Positions 7,270-15,968 of a stretch of 26,960 bases of DNA are shown here, in pieces. The first letter of the stretch is position 1; each line of letters opens with the position of its first letter. Under the pieces are notes generated by a model. It did not search any database. It had not been told where the DNA came from and saw only the letters and a list, made by a program, of their open reading frames with translations. Source of the stretch: Paraliobacillus sp044383835 (GTDB taxonomy: Bacteria > Bacillota > Bacilli > Bacillales > Amphibacillaceae). The stretch covers positions 1-26,960 of the forward strand of contig NZ_JBISEP010000032.1 of NCBI RefSeq assembly GCF_044383835.1, given 5' to 3'. The position numbers and the translations under genes were made by a program.

Positions 7270-8007
7270 TTATTTTCTACGAGAAATGGACAAGTAACTA
7301 CATAAAAAACCAACAAGACACCAAGCGGTCAAAACCATCCATGTCCCATCGTTTTTTACAAAGGTTTCCGGTGAAAGTGCGCCCCTTACTGCATTTGCCA
7401 TATATTCTATTGGAAGAAATGAATGCAACGTTTCTAGCCACTGCGGCAAACGTTCAACCGGAAAATTAATTGGTGAAAATAGCAAAATACCAATGATTAA
7501 TACTTGTGATAACAACTGAGAAATAGCTGGTGGCAATAATACAGACAGCGCATAACCAATTCCTATCGCAGTCAATCCAACAAACAATAGAATAGTAATA
7601 GATAGCCAACTTAATGAAATGGAGAGATCAAAACGAAAAGAAGCAATGAATAAAGCTAACATAATACCAGGAATCGTAATAAGCAACCAAACTATAGCAT
7701 CCACAAAAAGATACGCTAAACGTGGGAGCGGCCAAGTAAGCATGTACTCAAATGTCCCCTTCGTTTTCAATTCAGCCACACCTTGTGGTAATACTACTAA
7801 TCCAATAGAAAGAAGAATGACAGTAGGTGCTCCAGTAGTCAAATAAATAGATGTATTCTTATCTAGTTCTGGCATTAAAAACGAAAAGCCGAACACAATA
7901 CCAATAGATAACAAAGACTGAACGATGACGAATAAAGGGATAAGTAATCTCATACTTAAAAGCTTCCACCGTAACAGCAGAAAAAAGGAATTGCTAAACA
8001 GCGTCAT
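7270..8007 (-). CDS. ABC-2 type permease
   Basis: 245 aa with about six membrane helices. Between the last two is the motif LLFSPINFPVERLPQWLETLHSFLPIEYMANAVRGAL, split by the family as F-x-P-x-x-x-P..LP.W......PxxY..ee..RG, which is typical of ABC-2 drug or polysaccharide exporters. Its ATG lies inside the last 14 bases of the upstream ATPase gene, behind AAAGGAGGAATT, so the pair is translationally coupled. The substrate is not visible. The dead TetR gene on the other side of the divergent promoter suggests that the pump was once induced by a small hydrophobic compound. Confidence 0.82.
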   Translation of the reverse strand: MTLFSNSFFLLLRWKLLSMRLLIPLFVIVQSLLSIGIVFGFSFLMPELDKNTSIYLTTGAPTVILLSIGLVVLPQGVAELKTKGTFEYMLTWPLPRLAYLFVDAIVWLLITIPGIMLALFIASFRFDLSISLSWLSITILLFVGLTAIGIGYALSVLLPPAISQLLSQVLIIGILLFSPINFPVERLPQWLETLHSFLPIEYMANAVRGALSPETFVKNDGTWMVLTAWCLVGFLCSYLSISRRK

Positions 8008-8944
8008 GTTTTAATTCCTCCTTTTTCTCTATTACTTGAGGACTTATCCATTTGAAGTAGGCATCTTCAAGCGTCATCGGGCTTAATGTATATTCTTCAA
8101 TCATTTCTGAATGACGCAGGTATTCTGCCCATTGCACTGCATCTGAAACAAATCTCTCTGGAACAGAAGTAAGTAGTCTAGACCCTCTGCGAGTTGTAAC
8201 AGTAATATAATCTGGGAAGTCAGGGAGAGGATCAGTAGGTTGTATAACCAACTGTAATCGAAAGTTCCCTGCCAAATCTTTTTTTAATTCTGAACTTTTA
8301 CCTGATACAACTACCTTACCCTCATGAATAATAGCTAAGCGATCCAAAGATTGTTCGGCTTCTAATACATTATGGGTAACAATAAGGAGAGCAGCACCCT
8401 CCTCTGCAAGCTTACGAATTTGATTCCACAATAAACGACGTCGAACAGGATCTACATCATTCGTTGGTTCATCAAAAATAACCAGGCGCCCTGGAACCAC
8501 AGCAGTCATACAAAAAATAACCAATCGTTTGATTCCTCCCGACAAATCCTTTGCCATCTTATCCGCCCATTTTTCCAAATTTAATTCTCTTAGTAAGTTA
8601 TTTGTACGTAAGGCAACTTTTTTTCGGTCTCCTTTTCGTATTCTTCCTGCCAACTCAATTGCCTGTCTAGGTGTTAAGCCCTCAATAGATACTTGCGATT
8701 GTGGTTGCAAAGAACACAACTCACGAGCCTTTTTAGGCTTATCTATGACATCCACATCTCCAATCGTGATTGTTCCCGAAGTCGGCTTAACAGAACCGAT
8801 AATTTGGGAAACTAGGGTAGTTTTTCCTGCCCCATTTGGTCCTAATAAACCAACTATCTCACCTGGATTGACTGTTAAATTAACATTATCATTAGCCCTA
8901 ACACCATTACTAAACTCTTTGATTATATTTTTAACTAATAACAC
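7994..8944 (-). CDS. ABC transporter ATPase, drug-export type
   Basis: 316 aa. Walker A GPNGAGKTT (35-43), a Q-loop glutamine in SLQPQSQ (78-84), signature LSGGIKR (134-140), Walker B LVIFDE (154-159) and H-loop His191 are all present. The C-terminal extension ends in MTLEDAYFKW, common in DrrA-like ATPases. The start is GTG at 8944 behind AAGGAGGAAG. It begins a two-gene operon with the permease at 7270-8007, divergent from a TetR pseudogene. It is not closely similar to the BcrA-like ATPase next door, which has an E-loop and a different signature, so the two pumps are not a recent duplication. Confidence 0.88.
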   Translation of the reverse strand: MLLVKNIIKEFSNGVRANDNVNLTVNPGEIVGLLGPNGAGKTTLVSQIIGSVKPTSGTITIGDVDVIDKPKKARELCSLQPQSQVSIEGLTPRQAIELAGRIRKGDRKKVALRTNNLLRELNLEKWADKMAKDLSGGIKRLVIFCMTAVVPGRLVIFDEPTNDVDPVRRRLLWNQIRKLAEEGAALLIVTHNVLEAEQSLDRLAIIHEGKVVVSGKSSELKKDLAGNFRLQLVIQPTDPLPDFPDYITVTTRRGSRLLTSVPERFVSDAVQWAEYLRHSEMIEEYTLSPMTLEDAYFKWISPQVIEKKEELKHDAV

Positions 8945-8993
8945 AAAGTCTTCCTCCTTTATTAAGTACTCACTTTAAGATATTAAACCGACA

Positions 8994-9054
8994 TTGGATA
9001 CCAATTAGAATTTATATGACTTGTTGGTATTTACATTCTATAAGGTATGTTAGT
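8994..9054. promoter_or_regulatory. Divergent promoter region with TetR-type operator candidates
   Basis: The 148-bp gap between the ABC operon and the TetR pseudogene holds TTGGATACCAA (8994-9004), a short dyad, and the inverted pair ATACCAA (8998-9004) / TTGGTAT (9024-9030). A plausible plus-strand promoter is TTTACA (about 9029-9034) with TGTAAT about 18 bp further. A minus-strand one is TTGGTA with TATCTT overlapping the dyad. Dyads overlapping both promoters fit a TetR repressor of a pump gene. Confidence 0.4.
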
Positions 9055-9092
9055 GTAATATGTTAGAATTGTCAAGAGAAGGAAAGAAAAAA

Positions 9093-9682
9093 ATGATAAG
9101 AAAACGTTTAACTAATGAGGAACGAAAGCAAGAAACGTGAAAAATTCTTTTAGATTCATCTGTCCAAACTTTTGCCAAGCTAGGCTTTCATGGTACTTCT
9201 TTGGACAAAATTGCCGAGTTTTCCGGATTTACTAAGGGAGCTGTCTATAGACATTTTAGATCAAAAGAAGAGTTATTCTTGGCTTTATTGAAACAACAGA
9301 TCCATTGACACTTCAATACTATTCAGCAAATAATTAATGAAGAGAAGTCAATTGACCATTTTATCAAAAAAATGGGGCATTATTTTGATTAGACAAACAA
9401 AATAATTAAGTTTGGAGTATACTAAACATGGAGTTTCTCTTGTACACACTGAGAAATGAATCTGTGAGGAAAAAGTGGGCAGCTATGACCCTAGAATCTG
9501 TAGAACATATATCAACAGTAATTGACAATATGAGTGTAGAGGATAGACCACACTCATATTTATCAGCTGAGGAATTAGCTTGGACGATTTTATCATTAGA
9601 AAATGGTGTCGCTTTATTCTACTTTATTGCCAAAGTCAATGTTCCGATCAACCTATATGGAAAACATTATAAAACATCATGA
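9093..9682 (+). pseudogene. TetR-family regulator, inactivated
   Basis: A good ribosome binding site (AGAAGGAAAG) precedes ATG 9093. The first helices and recognition helix are clear: ILLDSSVQTFAKLGFHGTSL then DKIAEFSGFTKGAVYRHFRS then KEELF. The frame is broken by TGA at 9138-9140, TGA at 9306-9308 and TAG at 9390-9392. A frameshift near 9400-9425 leads into the last part (9428-9682, LYTLRNESVRKKWAAMTLES...), which is the ligand-binding end. An intact gene would encode about 195 aa. It is divergent from the ABC operon it presumably repressed, so that operon may be constitutive, or controlled by a regulator elsewhere. Confidence 0.85.
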
Positions 9683-9876
9683 AACCAGAAAATGACAAGA
9701 ACACTTAATATAATAAATATAAAGAAAAAAAGCTATGTCTTAATATAATTGGACAGTTACCCCGTCTGAACAGAAAATTATATCTTAAAATCATTTAAAC
9801 TGCTAAACTCAAGCTGAGCATAGAGAGATGACAGGTTCGTTTAATTATTTAGTTATTCGATCATAATTGTACAACC
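9683..9876. other. Intergenic, decayed
   Basis: No supported gene. The last 40 bases (WYYNQ-like reading around 9868-9878) probably belong to the transposase remnant that follows, out of frame with it. Confidence 0.3.
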
Positions 9877-9978
9877 AGAATAAAAACAAAATTGACTGGA
9901 ATGAGTCCTGTGAAATACAGGAAACAAACCAGCCAATTAGCTGCTTAAAACTTAGTCTAACTTTAAGGGTTCAGTACA
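9877..9978 (+). mobile_element. IS3-family (IS150-like) remnant: transposase C-terminus and right end
   Basis: RIKTKLTGMSPVKYRKQTSQ followed by LAA and a stop (9946-9948) matches the C-terminus of OrfB transposases of the IS150 group, which end in a GMSPV.YR.. motif. The next bases, GTCTAACTTTAAGGGTTCAG to about 9978, look like the matching inverted-repeat end. The catalytic DDE region and left end are gone. Confidence 0.65.
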
Positions 9979-10139
9979 TCCCATACGTTATACTTTAAAT
10001 TTGCACTACTCTCCTAACCCTACTAGTTTCTTTACAAGTTGTCCGTGATACTCCAGAGTAAGCCAACTATCTCTACTCTTTTAAATGACTAATTCACTCC
10101 ATAAAGTTAAGCACACCTTTTGGATTTTAGAATTGTTTT

Positions 10140-10315
10140 GGGAACCTTATCCACCTATAAAGCATTGGTCTCAGATTTCTGTTCGTCGAGCCAAGGTCTT
10201 GATACATGCTTCCTTCATTCTCTACCTCACGATAACTACCTTGCTCCTCCTCTAGTGGTTAGTTGATGTATACTCCCCACAGTGGGCTTTTCACCACCGA
10301 GATAGTAGCATCCTT
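10140..10315 (-). mobile_element. Probable group IIC intron relic (domain I fragment)
   Basis: Read on the minus strand, the segment shows GGTGGTGAAAAGCCCACTG, then GAGAATGAAGGAAGC, then ACCTTGG..CGACGAACAGAAATC and ATAGGTGGATAAG. In order and spacing these resemble the 5' part of class IIC group II introns such as the Oceanobacillus iheyensis one (GGGUGAGAGUCCCGAACU, GAAUCUGAAGGAAGC, ACCUU.GGUCUGAGGAACACGAAC, GGAUGAG), recalled from memory. No reverse transcriptase or domain V is present. It lies directly after the GH65 stop codon; IIC introns favour sites behind genes or terminators. Confidence 0.45.
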
Positions 10316-10325
10316 CTCTATTCCA

Positions 10326-12596
10326 TTATTTCTCAAACGTAACTTCTACTTCACTCTCCAACCAAACGCTTTCACCAAAATGGCTAATCTCTACTCCATC
10401 ACCTTCAACTACCAAATAACGCACTGTATTCTTTTCCATATGCACTTGTATTAATCTTCCTTGGAATTGGATCGTAAACTCTAGTGCATTCCATTGTTCA
10501 GGCAATGATGGCGCTAATGATAAGCCGCTTTCTTTCACACGTACTCCCGCAAATCCATATACAATTGCAAGCCATGTACCACCCATGTTTGCCATATGAA
10601 GTCCATCTTTCGTATTTCCATGTGTGTTATCTAAATCAAGACGTGCAGTTTCAATAAAATAATCATAAGCTTTATCTTTATAGCCAAGCTTAGAAGCCAT
10701 GATACTATACCCACAGTGAGAAAGTGACGAATCATGTGTTGTGATTTCTTCATAATAATCATAGGAATTTTTCATTGTTGCAACATCCTGTTCATCCTCT
10801 AAAAGGAAATGAGCTAGGACTGTGTCTGCCTGTTTCAATACTTGGTAACGATACAAAGTTAATGGATGATAGTTTAATAATAGCGGGAATTTATCTTCCG
10901 GCGTATTTTCTAAATCCCAACGTTGTTTGTTCAGGAATGTATCATCTTGAGCGTTTATTTTTAAGTTCTCGTCGTATGGAAGATACATTTTTTCCCCAGC
11001 TAGCTGCCACTCAACTACTTCTTCTTCAGTTACATTCAGACGGTTAACTAACTCATTTAAAGCTCCTGCATTCTTTTCTTTCAAGAATTCATACACTTTT
11101 ACAGCCCAAAGTAAATTATGCTTCGCCATCACATTTGTATAGTAATTATTATTAACAACACAAGTATACTCGTCAGGACCGGTTACATCATCAATGCGGA
11201 AACTATCATTCAGCATGTGGCCTGTATCTGCCCAAAGTCTTGCTGTTTCGAATAAAACCTCTGCCATATAATCTTTTAAAAATGCTTCATCCTTCGTTAC
11301 TAAATAATATTGGATGTAGCTATATGCAATATCTGCACTAATATGATATTGCGCTGTTCCTGCAGGGAAAAATGCTGAACTTTCAGGTCCTGTGATTGTG
11401 CGCCATGGGTATAGTGCTCCTTTTTTATGTCCCATCTCACTTGCTCTTTCGCGGGCACTATCTAAAAGTGAATAACGATGTAACAAAAGGTTTTTTGCAA
11501 TTTCTGGATTTGTCATTAGAAATACGGGAAAAATATAAATTTCCGTGTCCCAAAAATAATGACCTTCATAGCCTTCGCCCGAGAGTCCTTTAGCAGAAAT
11601 ATTACTATGTGGATCTTTACCAACAGATTGCAGCAGCTGATACGTATTAAAACGAAGACCTTTTTGCAAAGCTCTATCACCATTTATTTTTACATCTGAT
11701 TTTTTCCAGAAGTTTTCCAAATAGATTTCCTGTGATTGTAAAAGATCTAAAAATCTCTTACCTTCAAGCTCCTTCTGAATAGCAATTGCTTCTTCAATTA
11801 TTGCATTACCATGGCGAAATGTATCAGTGTATACATTAAATTTCGTGAAATGAACAGCACCATTCACACTATACGTTTCTTCAATACAGCTGTCAGATTG
11901 GTTCCTTTCATATGAATATGCCGCGGCTTCTATAGTTGAAGTTGAAACACATGCAACCTCAAGCTTTGTATTCATTGTTTTATTTTTAATAATGCTTAAA
12001 TGATCCTTACACTGAACATCCATTACTTCCAGCCGTTTCGCATGTCCTGAAGCAACACGTGGATCATTCGGATCAACGAAGTTTTCCACATCACCATTGA
12101 TAATTGAAATTATTTTAATTTCATCAATCGGACTAATTGGCTCTACTTTCAAATCAACCACAAATAATTCCCTTGTAACAAAAGACACCATTCGCTTAAA
12201 ATGAAGCTTCACTTCTTTACCTTTTGGTGACTTCCAGTGGATGATACGTTCAGCAAAGCCTTTATCAAGATGCAAATTTCGTTCAAAAGCAAGCACTTCA
12301 CCAGAAAATAAGCTGAATACTTCTTCGTCAATATATATTTTAATTGTTTGTCCATCAATAATATTCACTATCTTCTGCTGCTTCTCAGGAAATGCATATA
12401 ATTTTTCTCCATAGGTGATCTCAGTTTCATCATGAAAAGCATTAATATATGTACCACGAATTGATTTGAATTCATCGTTATAGCCTTCTTCAAAGTTCCC
12501 TCTAACTCCGAGATAACCATTCCCCAAAGAAAAAAGACTTTCATTAACTAGTAAATTTTCATTATCAAGCTCTGATTTCGTTAATTTCCACGACAT
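10326..12596 (-). CDS. GH65 disaccharide phosphorylase (specificity uncertain)
   Basis: 756 aa, full length for inverting GH65 phosphorylases, which split an alpha-glucoside with phosphate into beta-glucose 1-phosphate and an acceptor. Domains: N-terminal beta-sandwich (about 1-270), linker helices, (alpha/alpha)6 catalytic barrel (about 310-680), small C-terminal sheet. Key sites: WDTE (349-352), general acid Glu476 in VTGPDEYT, and phosphate-binding KQAD (588-591) and HDSSLS (621-626). The loop after GALYPW (TITGPESSAFFPAGTAQYHI) differs from that of maltose phosphorylases, which carry HNEWEITFEEIH, so maltose is unlikely. Trehalose, nigerose, glucosylglycerol or glucosyl-rhamnose remain possible. 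It is the last gene of the operon, 12 bp after beta-phosphoglucomutase, with AAGGAGG before ATG 12596. Confidence 0.88.
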   Translation of the reverse strand: MSWKLTKSELDNENLLVNESLFSLGNGYLGVRGNFEEGYNDEFKSIRGTYINAFHDETEITYGEKLYAFPEKQQKIVNIIDGQTIKIYIDEEVFSLFSGEVLAFERNLHLDKGFAERIIHWKSPKGKEVKLHFKRMVSFVTRELFVVDLKVEPISPIDEIKIISIINGDVENFVDPNDPRVASGHAKRLEVMDVQCKDHLSIIKNKTMNTKLEVACVSTSTIEAAAYSYERNQSDSCIEETYSVNGAVHFTKFNVYTDTFRHGNAIIEEAIAIQKELEGKRFLDLLQSQEIYLENFWKKSDVKINGDRALQKGLRFNTYQLLQSVGKDPHSNISAKGLSGEGYEGHYFWDTEIYIFPVFLMTNPEIAKNLLLHRYSLLDSARERASEMGHKKGALYPWRTITGPESSAFFPAGTAQYHISADIAYSYIQYYLVTKDEAFLKDYMAEVLFETARLWADTGHMLNDSFRIDDVTGPDEYTCVVNNNYYTNVMAKHNLLWAVKVYEFLKEKNAGALNELVNRLNVTEEEVVEWQLAGEKMYLPYDENLKINAQDDTFLNKQRWDLENTPEDKFPLLLNYHPLTLYRYQVLKQADTVLAHFLLEDEQDVATMKNSYDYYEEITTHDSSLSHCGYSIMASKLGYKDKAYDYFIETARLDLDNTHGNTKDGLHMANMGGTWLAIVYGFAGVRVKESGLSLAPSLPEQWNALEFTIQFQGRLIQVHMEKNTVRYLVVEGDGVEISHFGESVWLESEVEVTFEK

Positions 12597-12608
12597 AGTA
12601 TAGCCTCC

Positions 12609-13292
12609 TTATTCCACTTTCCACTGCTTATACCGCTTCACAATTTCTGTAAAATCAAGGTGAGAGGTATTACTTACAATGTAATCTGCTTTCGCTAAGT
12701 ATGTCTTATCGCCTATGCCAACTGAAAACATGTTAGCCTTATTCAGCGCATCGACACCTGATGTAGCATCTTCAATCCCAACACAGGCTTCGTAAGGTAA
12801 TTTAAAATAATCAGCTGCCGTTGTAAATGTTTCAGGATCTGGTTTCCCTTTCGACACTTTCGATGCATTCACAATATAATCAAAATACTGTATCAGTCCG
12901 AGTTGCTCAAGTACAAAGGTGGCATTTCTGCTAGCAGAACCCAACGCTATTTTTATGTTATTTTCTCTGACTTTTATTAATAAATCTTCAATCCCAGGAA
13001 GAATATTAGATCCATTAATTGATTGGATCAATTCCTGATAGTGCGTATTCTTTCTCGTGGCTAATTCTTCGATTTCTTCCGTTGTTCGCTGCTCCTTTGA
13101 TATATCAAGTGCGAGAATTCGTTTTAATGATTCCATTCTGCCAATACCTTTTAGCTGTTCATTAAAATCACGATCAATTTGAATTCCAATTTCCGCTGCT
13201 AGTTTTTTCCATGCTAAATAATGGTATTCAGAAGTATCTGTAATTACACCATCTAAATCAAATATAAATGCTTTTGGATAACTTTCCATCAT
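12609..13292 (-). CDS. pgmB: Beta-phosphoglucomutase
   Basis: Converts beta-glucose 1-phosphate, the product of both GH65 enzymes, into glucose 6-phosphate through a phospho-aspartate. 227 aa, HAD superfamily with a helical cap. Nucleophile Asp12 and acid/base Asp14 lie in FDLDGVITD (11-19), Ser119 in LGSASRN, Lys148/150 in SKGKPDPE, and acidic Glu174-Asp175 in GIEDATSGV. Two adjacent ATG codons (13292 and 13289) could start it. Spacing of 21 bp from lacI and 12 bp to the GH65 gene places it inside the operon. The phosphorylase-plus-mutase pairing shows that the sugar is harvested phosphorolytically, saving one ATP. Confidence 0.93.
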   Translation of the reverse strand: MMESYPKAFIFDLDGVITDTSEYHYLAWKKLAAEIGIQIDRDFNEQLKGIGRMESLKRILALDISKEQRTTEEIEELATRKNTHYQELIQSINGSNILPGIEDLLIKVRENNIKIALGSASRNATFVLEQLGLIQYFDYIVNASKVSKGKPDPETFTTAADYFKLPYEACVGIEDATSGVDALNKANMFSVGIGDKTYLAKADYIVSNTSHLDFTEIVKRYKQWKVE

Positions 13293-13313
13293 TGCAACCC
13301 ATCCTCTAATTCT

Positions 13314-14354
13314 TTATTTCATGCCTTTTTCTGAAGCAGGATTAAGTTCCCTCACACTATCCCGTTCTATTAGTTTATGTTCTACAAATACATGTCTGTT
13401 CTCTACCTTGTTTTCCATTAATTTTTGCAATAAAATTGCAGATTCTCTGCCGATTTCTTCAAAATCCTGATATACAGTTGTGAGCTTCGGAGACGAATAA
13501 TTACTAAATACTAAATCATCAAAACCTGTAATTGAGATATCACCTGGAATAGTTAAACCGGCTTCGTTTACTGCTTGTATCACACCGAAGGCCATTAAAT
13601 CACTAAAGCATAAAAAGGCGGTTGGTCGCTTTTGCTGTAATACTTTCTTAGCTTGTTCATATGCTTTCTCTTCAGAGAAATCTGCGTAATGTACTGCTTC
13701 ATCCTCTAGCTCTAATCCATAGGTAGCGTAAGCCTTCTCTACCCCTTTCATTCTCTCTTCATTAACATAGGTTTCCTTTGTGCCAGCCATCACTACAATG
13801 TCACGATGATTTTTCTTTAATAAATAATGAGCTATGCCATTACTCGCTTTCTCATTATCTATTGAAACACTTCCGATAAACTGATTTTCTTTATCAGGTA
13901 CAATATCAACGTAAACAACCGGAATATTTGTATCCATTAATTCCTTGAAATATGGATCATCTATACGAATCCCCTGTAAAATCGCACCACCAATATTTCT
14001 TTCTCGACAAAACTGTGCATAGCTTTTCTGTTTTTGTTTCTGTGAATCAATTAAAAAAATCGATAATTCATATTGATTCTCTTCGGATGCAGTATACACA
14101 CCCTTGAAAACATCTAAGGAATTCGTATCTTTTTCATTATTATTAAGAACACAGGACGATATTAATCCCATCGTTCGCTGTTTTTTTGAAGATAAGCTTT
14201 TTGCTACAATATTCGGCGAATAATTTAATTCCTTAGCAATATCAAATATTCGTAAACGTGTTTTTTCATTTACATCTGTATAATTATTAAATGCCTTTGA
14301 AACAACGCTAACCGATACTCCTGCTTTTTTTGCAACATCTTTAATTGTAGCCAA
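13314..14354 (-). CDS. LacI-family transcriptional regulator
   Basis: 346 aa. The N-terminal helix-turn-helix is at 2-25 (ATIKDVAKKAGVSVSVVSKA) and the hinge helix at about 48-58 (SPNIVAKSLSSKK). A periplasmic-binding-type effector domain covers the rest (TMGLISS at 66, ITGFDDLVFSNYSSPKLTTV near 280-300). The start is TTG at 14354 behind a strong GGGAGGAGG. It sits within the operon, so it would be autoregulated. The CG-centred palindromes at 20700-20862 are natural operators for a LacI protein. The effector is probably the transported sugar or a sugar phosphate; repressor action is inferred from the operator position just downstream of the -10. Confidence 0.92.
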   Translation of the reverse strand: MATIKDVAKKAGVSVSVVSKAFNNYTDVNEKTRLRIFDIAKELNYSPNIVAKSLSSKKQRTMGLISSCVLNNNEKDTNSLDVFKGVYTASEENQYELSIFLIDSQKQKQKSYAQFCRERNIGGAILQGIRIDDPYFKELMDTNIPVVYVDIVPDKENQFIGSVSIDNEKASNGIAHYLLKKNHRDIVVMAGTKETYVNEERMKGVEKAYATYGLELEDEAVHYADFSEEKAYEQAKKVLQQKRPTAFLCFSDLMAFGVIQAVNEAGLTIPGDISITGFDDLVFSNYSSPKLTTVYQDFEEIGRESAILLQKLMENKVENRHVFVEHKLIERDSVRELNPASEKGMK

Positions 14355-14388
14355 TGTCTCTCCTCCTCCCTGAAATCAATTATTCTAT

Positions 14389-15087
14389 TTAACTTTTGTT
14401 CTCTGTAGTTTTCCTTTGCACCTTTAACGCAAAACAGTAAAACACATAAAATGATAGAAATGCACTTATAGTTCCAAAGAAGAAAGGAAACAGGAACCAG
14501 ATTTCTTGTGTAGTCATAATCAACAGAAAATGAATGACTATTATGGAAAAGCTTAAAATTGGACTGCCGATTGTCACAAAGAAGGCATTTTTAAGATACC
14601 CCGATAATTTCATATGATAGTGGGTAAATACAGAAAAAAATACTATATTTATCACAAATAACGAGACTCCCACAATTGTGAAAAGCATCATTAGCAATTC
14701 GCTCTGTTCATAGAAATACAAAATATTAAACAACCAAATGAACCAAATGATCGCCCAAACGATACCTGATAATAAGCTTAGCTTATAATTATTTTTGAAA
14801 TAAGTAAAATACGCTTTGATAATAGATGACTGTTCTCTATGCATAATCCAATCACGTACAGTTGCATACATCGCGATTGTACTTGGAAATAATAGTAGTG
14901 GGAAAAATAAGAGTGTTGGTAATGAATAAAGGACACTTCCAATAAATCGTTCATGCTGTAATGCACTCATTACAATAATGACGATCGGCAAATTAATCAT
15001 AAACCACAGTATATTAATTACAGTGATGCGCATAAACCAATTCGCTAATTTGTGTAAACCTTCCATAAAACCAGATGGTAATCCCAC
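14389..15087 (-). CDS. DUF624 (YesL-family) membrane protein
   Basis: 232 aa, five or six membrane helices. The N-terminus has the family pattern LHKLANWFMRITVINILWFM followed by the Pro-containing segment NLPIVIIV and later PSTIAMYATVRDW. YesL-type proteins are common beside CUT1 sugar transporters in Bacilli; their function is not established, though a role as transporter accessory is usually supposed. The start is GTG behind GGGGGG. It lies between the second permease (44 bp) and lacI (34 bp). Confidence 0.85.
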   Translation of the reverse strand: MGLPSGFMEGLHKLANWFMRITVINILWFMINLPIVIIVMSALQHERFIGSVLYSLPTLLFFPLLLFPSTIAMYATVRDWIMHREQSSIIKAYFTYFKNNYKLSLLSGIVWAIIWFIWLFNILYFYEQSELLMMLFTIVGVSLFVINIVFFSVFTHYHMKLSGYLKNAFFVTIGSPILSFSIIVIHFLLIMTTQEIWFLFPFFFGTISAFLSFYVFYCFALKVQRKTTENKS

Positions 15088-15131
15088 TTTTTATCCCCCC
15101 ACATGCTAATTCCTAATACAAGATAATAATA

Positions 15132-15968
15132 CTATTTTACTGCACCTTCTCCAATTCCTTCAATGATATGTCTCTGGGCTGATGCATAAAAAATTACGAT
15201 TGGAATAATCGTCAGCATCAAACCAGCCATTGCTAAGTTCCATTGGATTGTAAATTCTCCAAAGAAATAGAATGTTGATAATGGAATCGTTCTGAGTGCC
15301 GTGTCTCTTAAGACTAAAGAAGGTAAGAGATAGTCGTTCCAAATGCCAATCACATTAATAATTAATACCGTAACGGTAATTGGCTTTAATATAGGGAAAA
15401 TAACTCTCCAAAAGATTCCAAACTTTGATGCACCATCAATTGTGGCAGCTTCCTCCAGTGAAATTGGAATAGATTTAACAAAACCATGATATAGAAATAC
15501 TGAAATTGCTGAGTTAAATCCTACGTGCATAAAGATTAATCCTTCATGACTGTTCAACATTGGGAGTCCGGTTGTACTCATAATATTATTCATTAGTTGA
15601 ATTAAAGGCATCATAATAGTTTGAAACGGAATAAGCATCGTTGCAATAAATGCCATAAATATAATACGGCTCAATGCATGATCATTTCTGGCCAGCATCC
15701 ATGCTGTCATCGATGATAAGATTACGATAATGATCGCTGAAATAACTGTAACGTAAAACGAATTGCCAAGTGCGCTCATAAAATTCATTTTTTCCATTGC
15801 TTCAGCATAATACGCTATGCTAAATGATTCAGGAAATGAAAGCACATTTTCATACAGACTTTGTCGATCCTTAAATGAATTGACAATAATAATATAAATA
15901 GGAGATAAGAAAAGGAGCGCAACGGCGAAGAGTAATACTTCTTGTATAATTTTACCTACTCTTTTCAT
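15132..15968 (-). CDS. Sugar ABC transporter permease (MalG-like, CUT1)
   Basis: 278 aa, six membrane helices. The EAA loop that contacts the ATPase reads EEAATIDGASKFGIFWRVIFP (split by the family as EAA---G---------P) at about 175-195. Together with the preceding permease it forms the membrane channel for the disaccharide; its ATG shares one base with that gene's stop (TAATG). No ATPase gene is in the operon, so a shared MsmX/MsmK-type ATPase encoded elsewhere probably energises it, as in B. subtilis CUT1 systems. Confidence 0.9.
   Translation of the reverse strand: MKRVGKIIQEVLLFAVALLFLSPIYIIIVNSFKDRQSLYENVLSFPESFSIAYYAEAMEKMNFMSALGNSFYVTVISAIIIVILSSMTAWMLARNDHALSRIIFMAFIATMLIPFQTIMMPLIQLMNNIMSTTGLPMLNSHEGLIFMHVGFNSAISVFLYHGFVKSIPISLEEAATIDGASKFGIFWRVIFPILKPITVTVLIINVIGIWNDYLLPSLVLRDTALRTIPLSTFYFFGEFTIQWNLAMAGLMLTIIPIVIFYASAQRHIIEGIGEGAVK

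Noticed and set aside
10326..12596. Maltose phosphorylase for the last GH65
   Set aside because: The loop with HNEWEITFEEIH, characteristic of maltose phosphorylases, is replaced by SSAFFPAGTAQYH, so a general GH65 call is safer.
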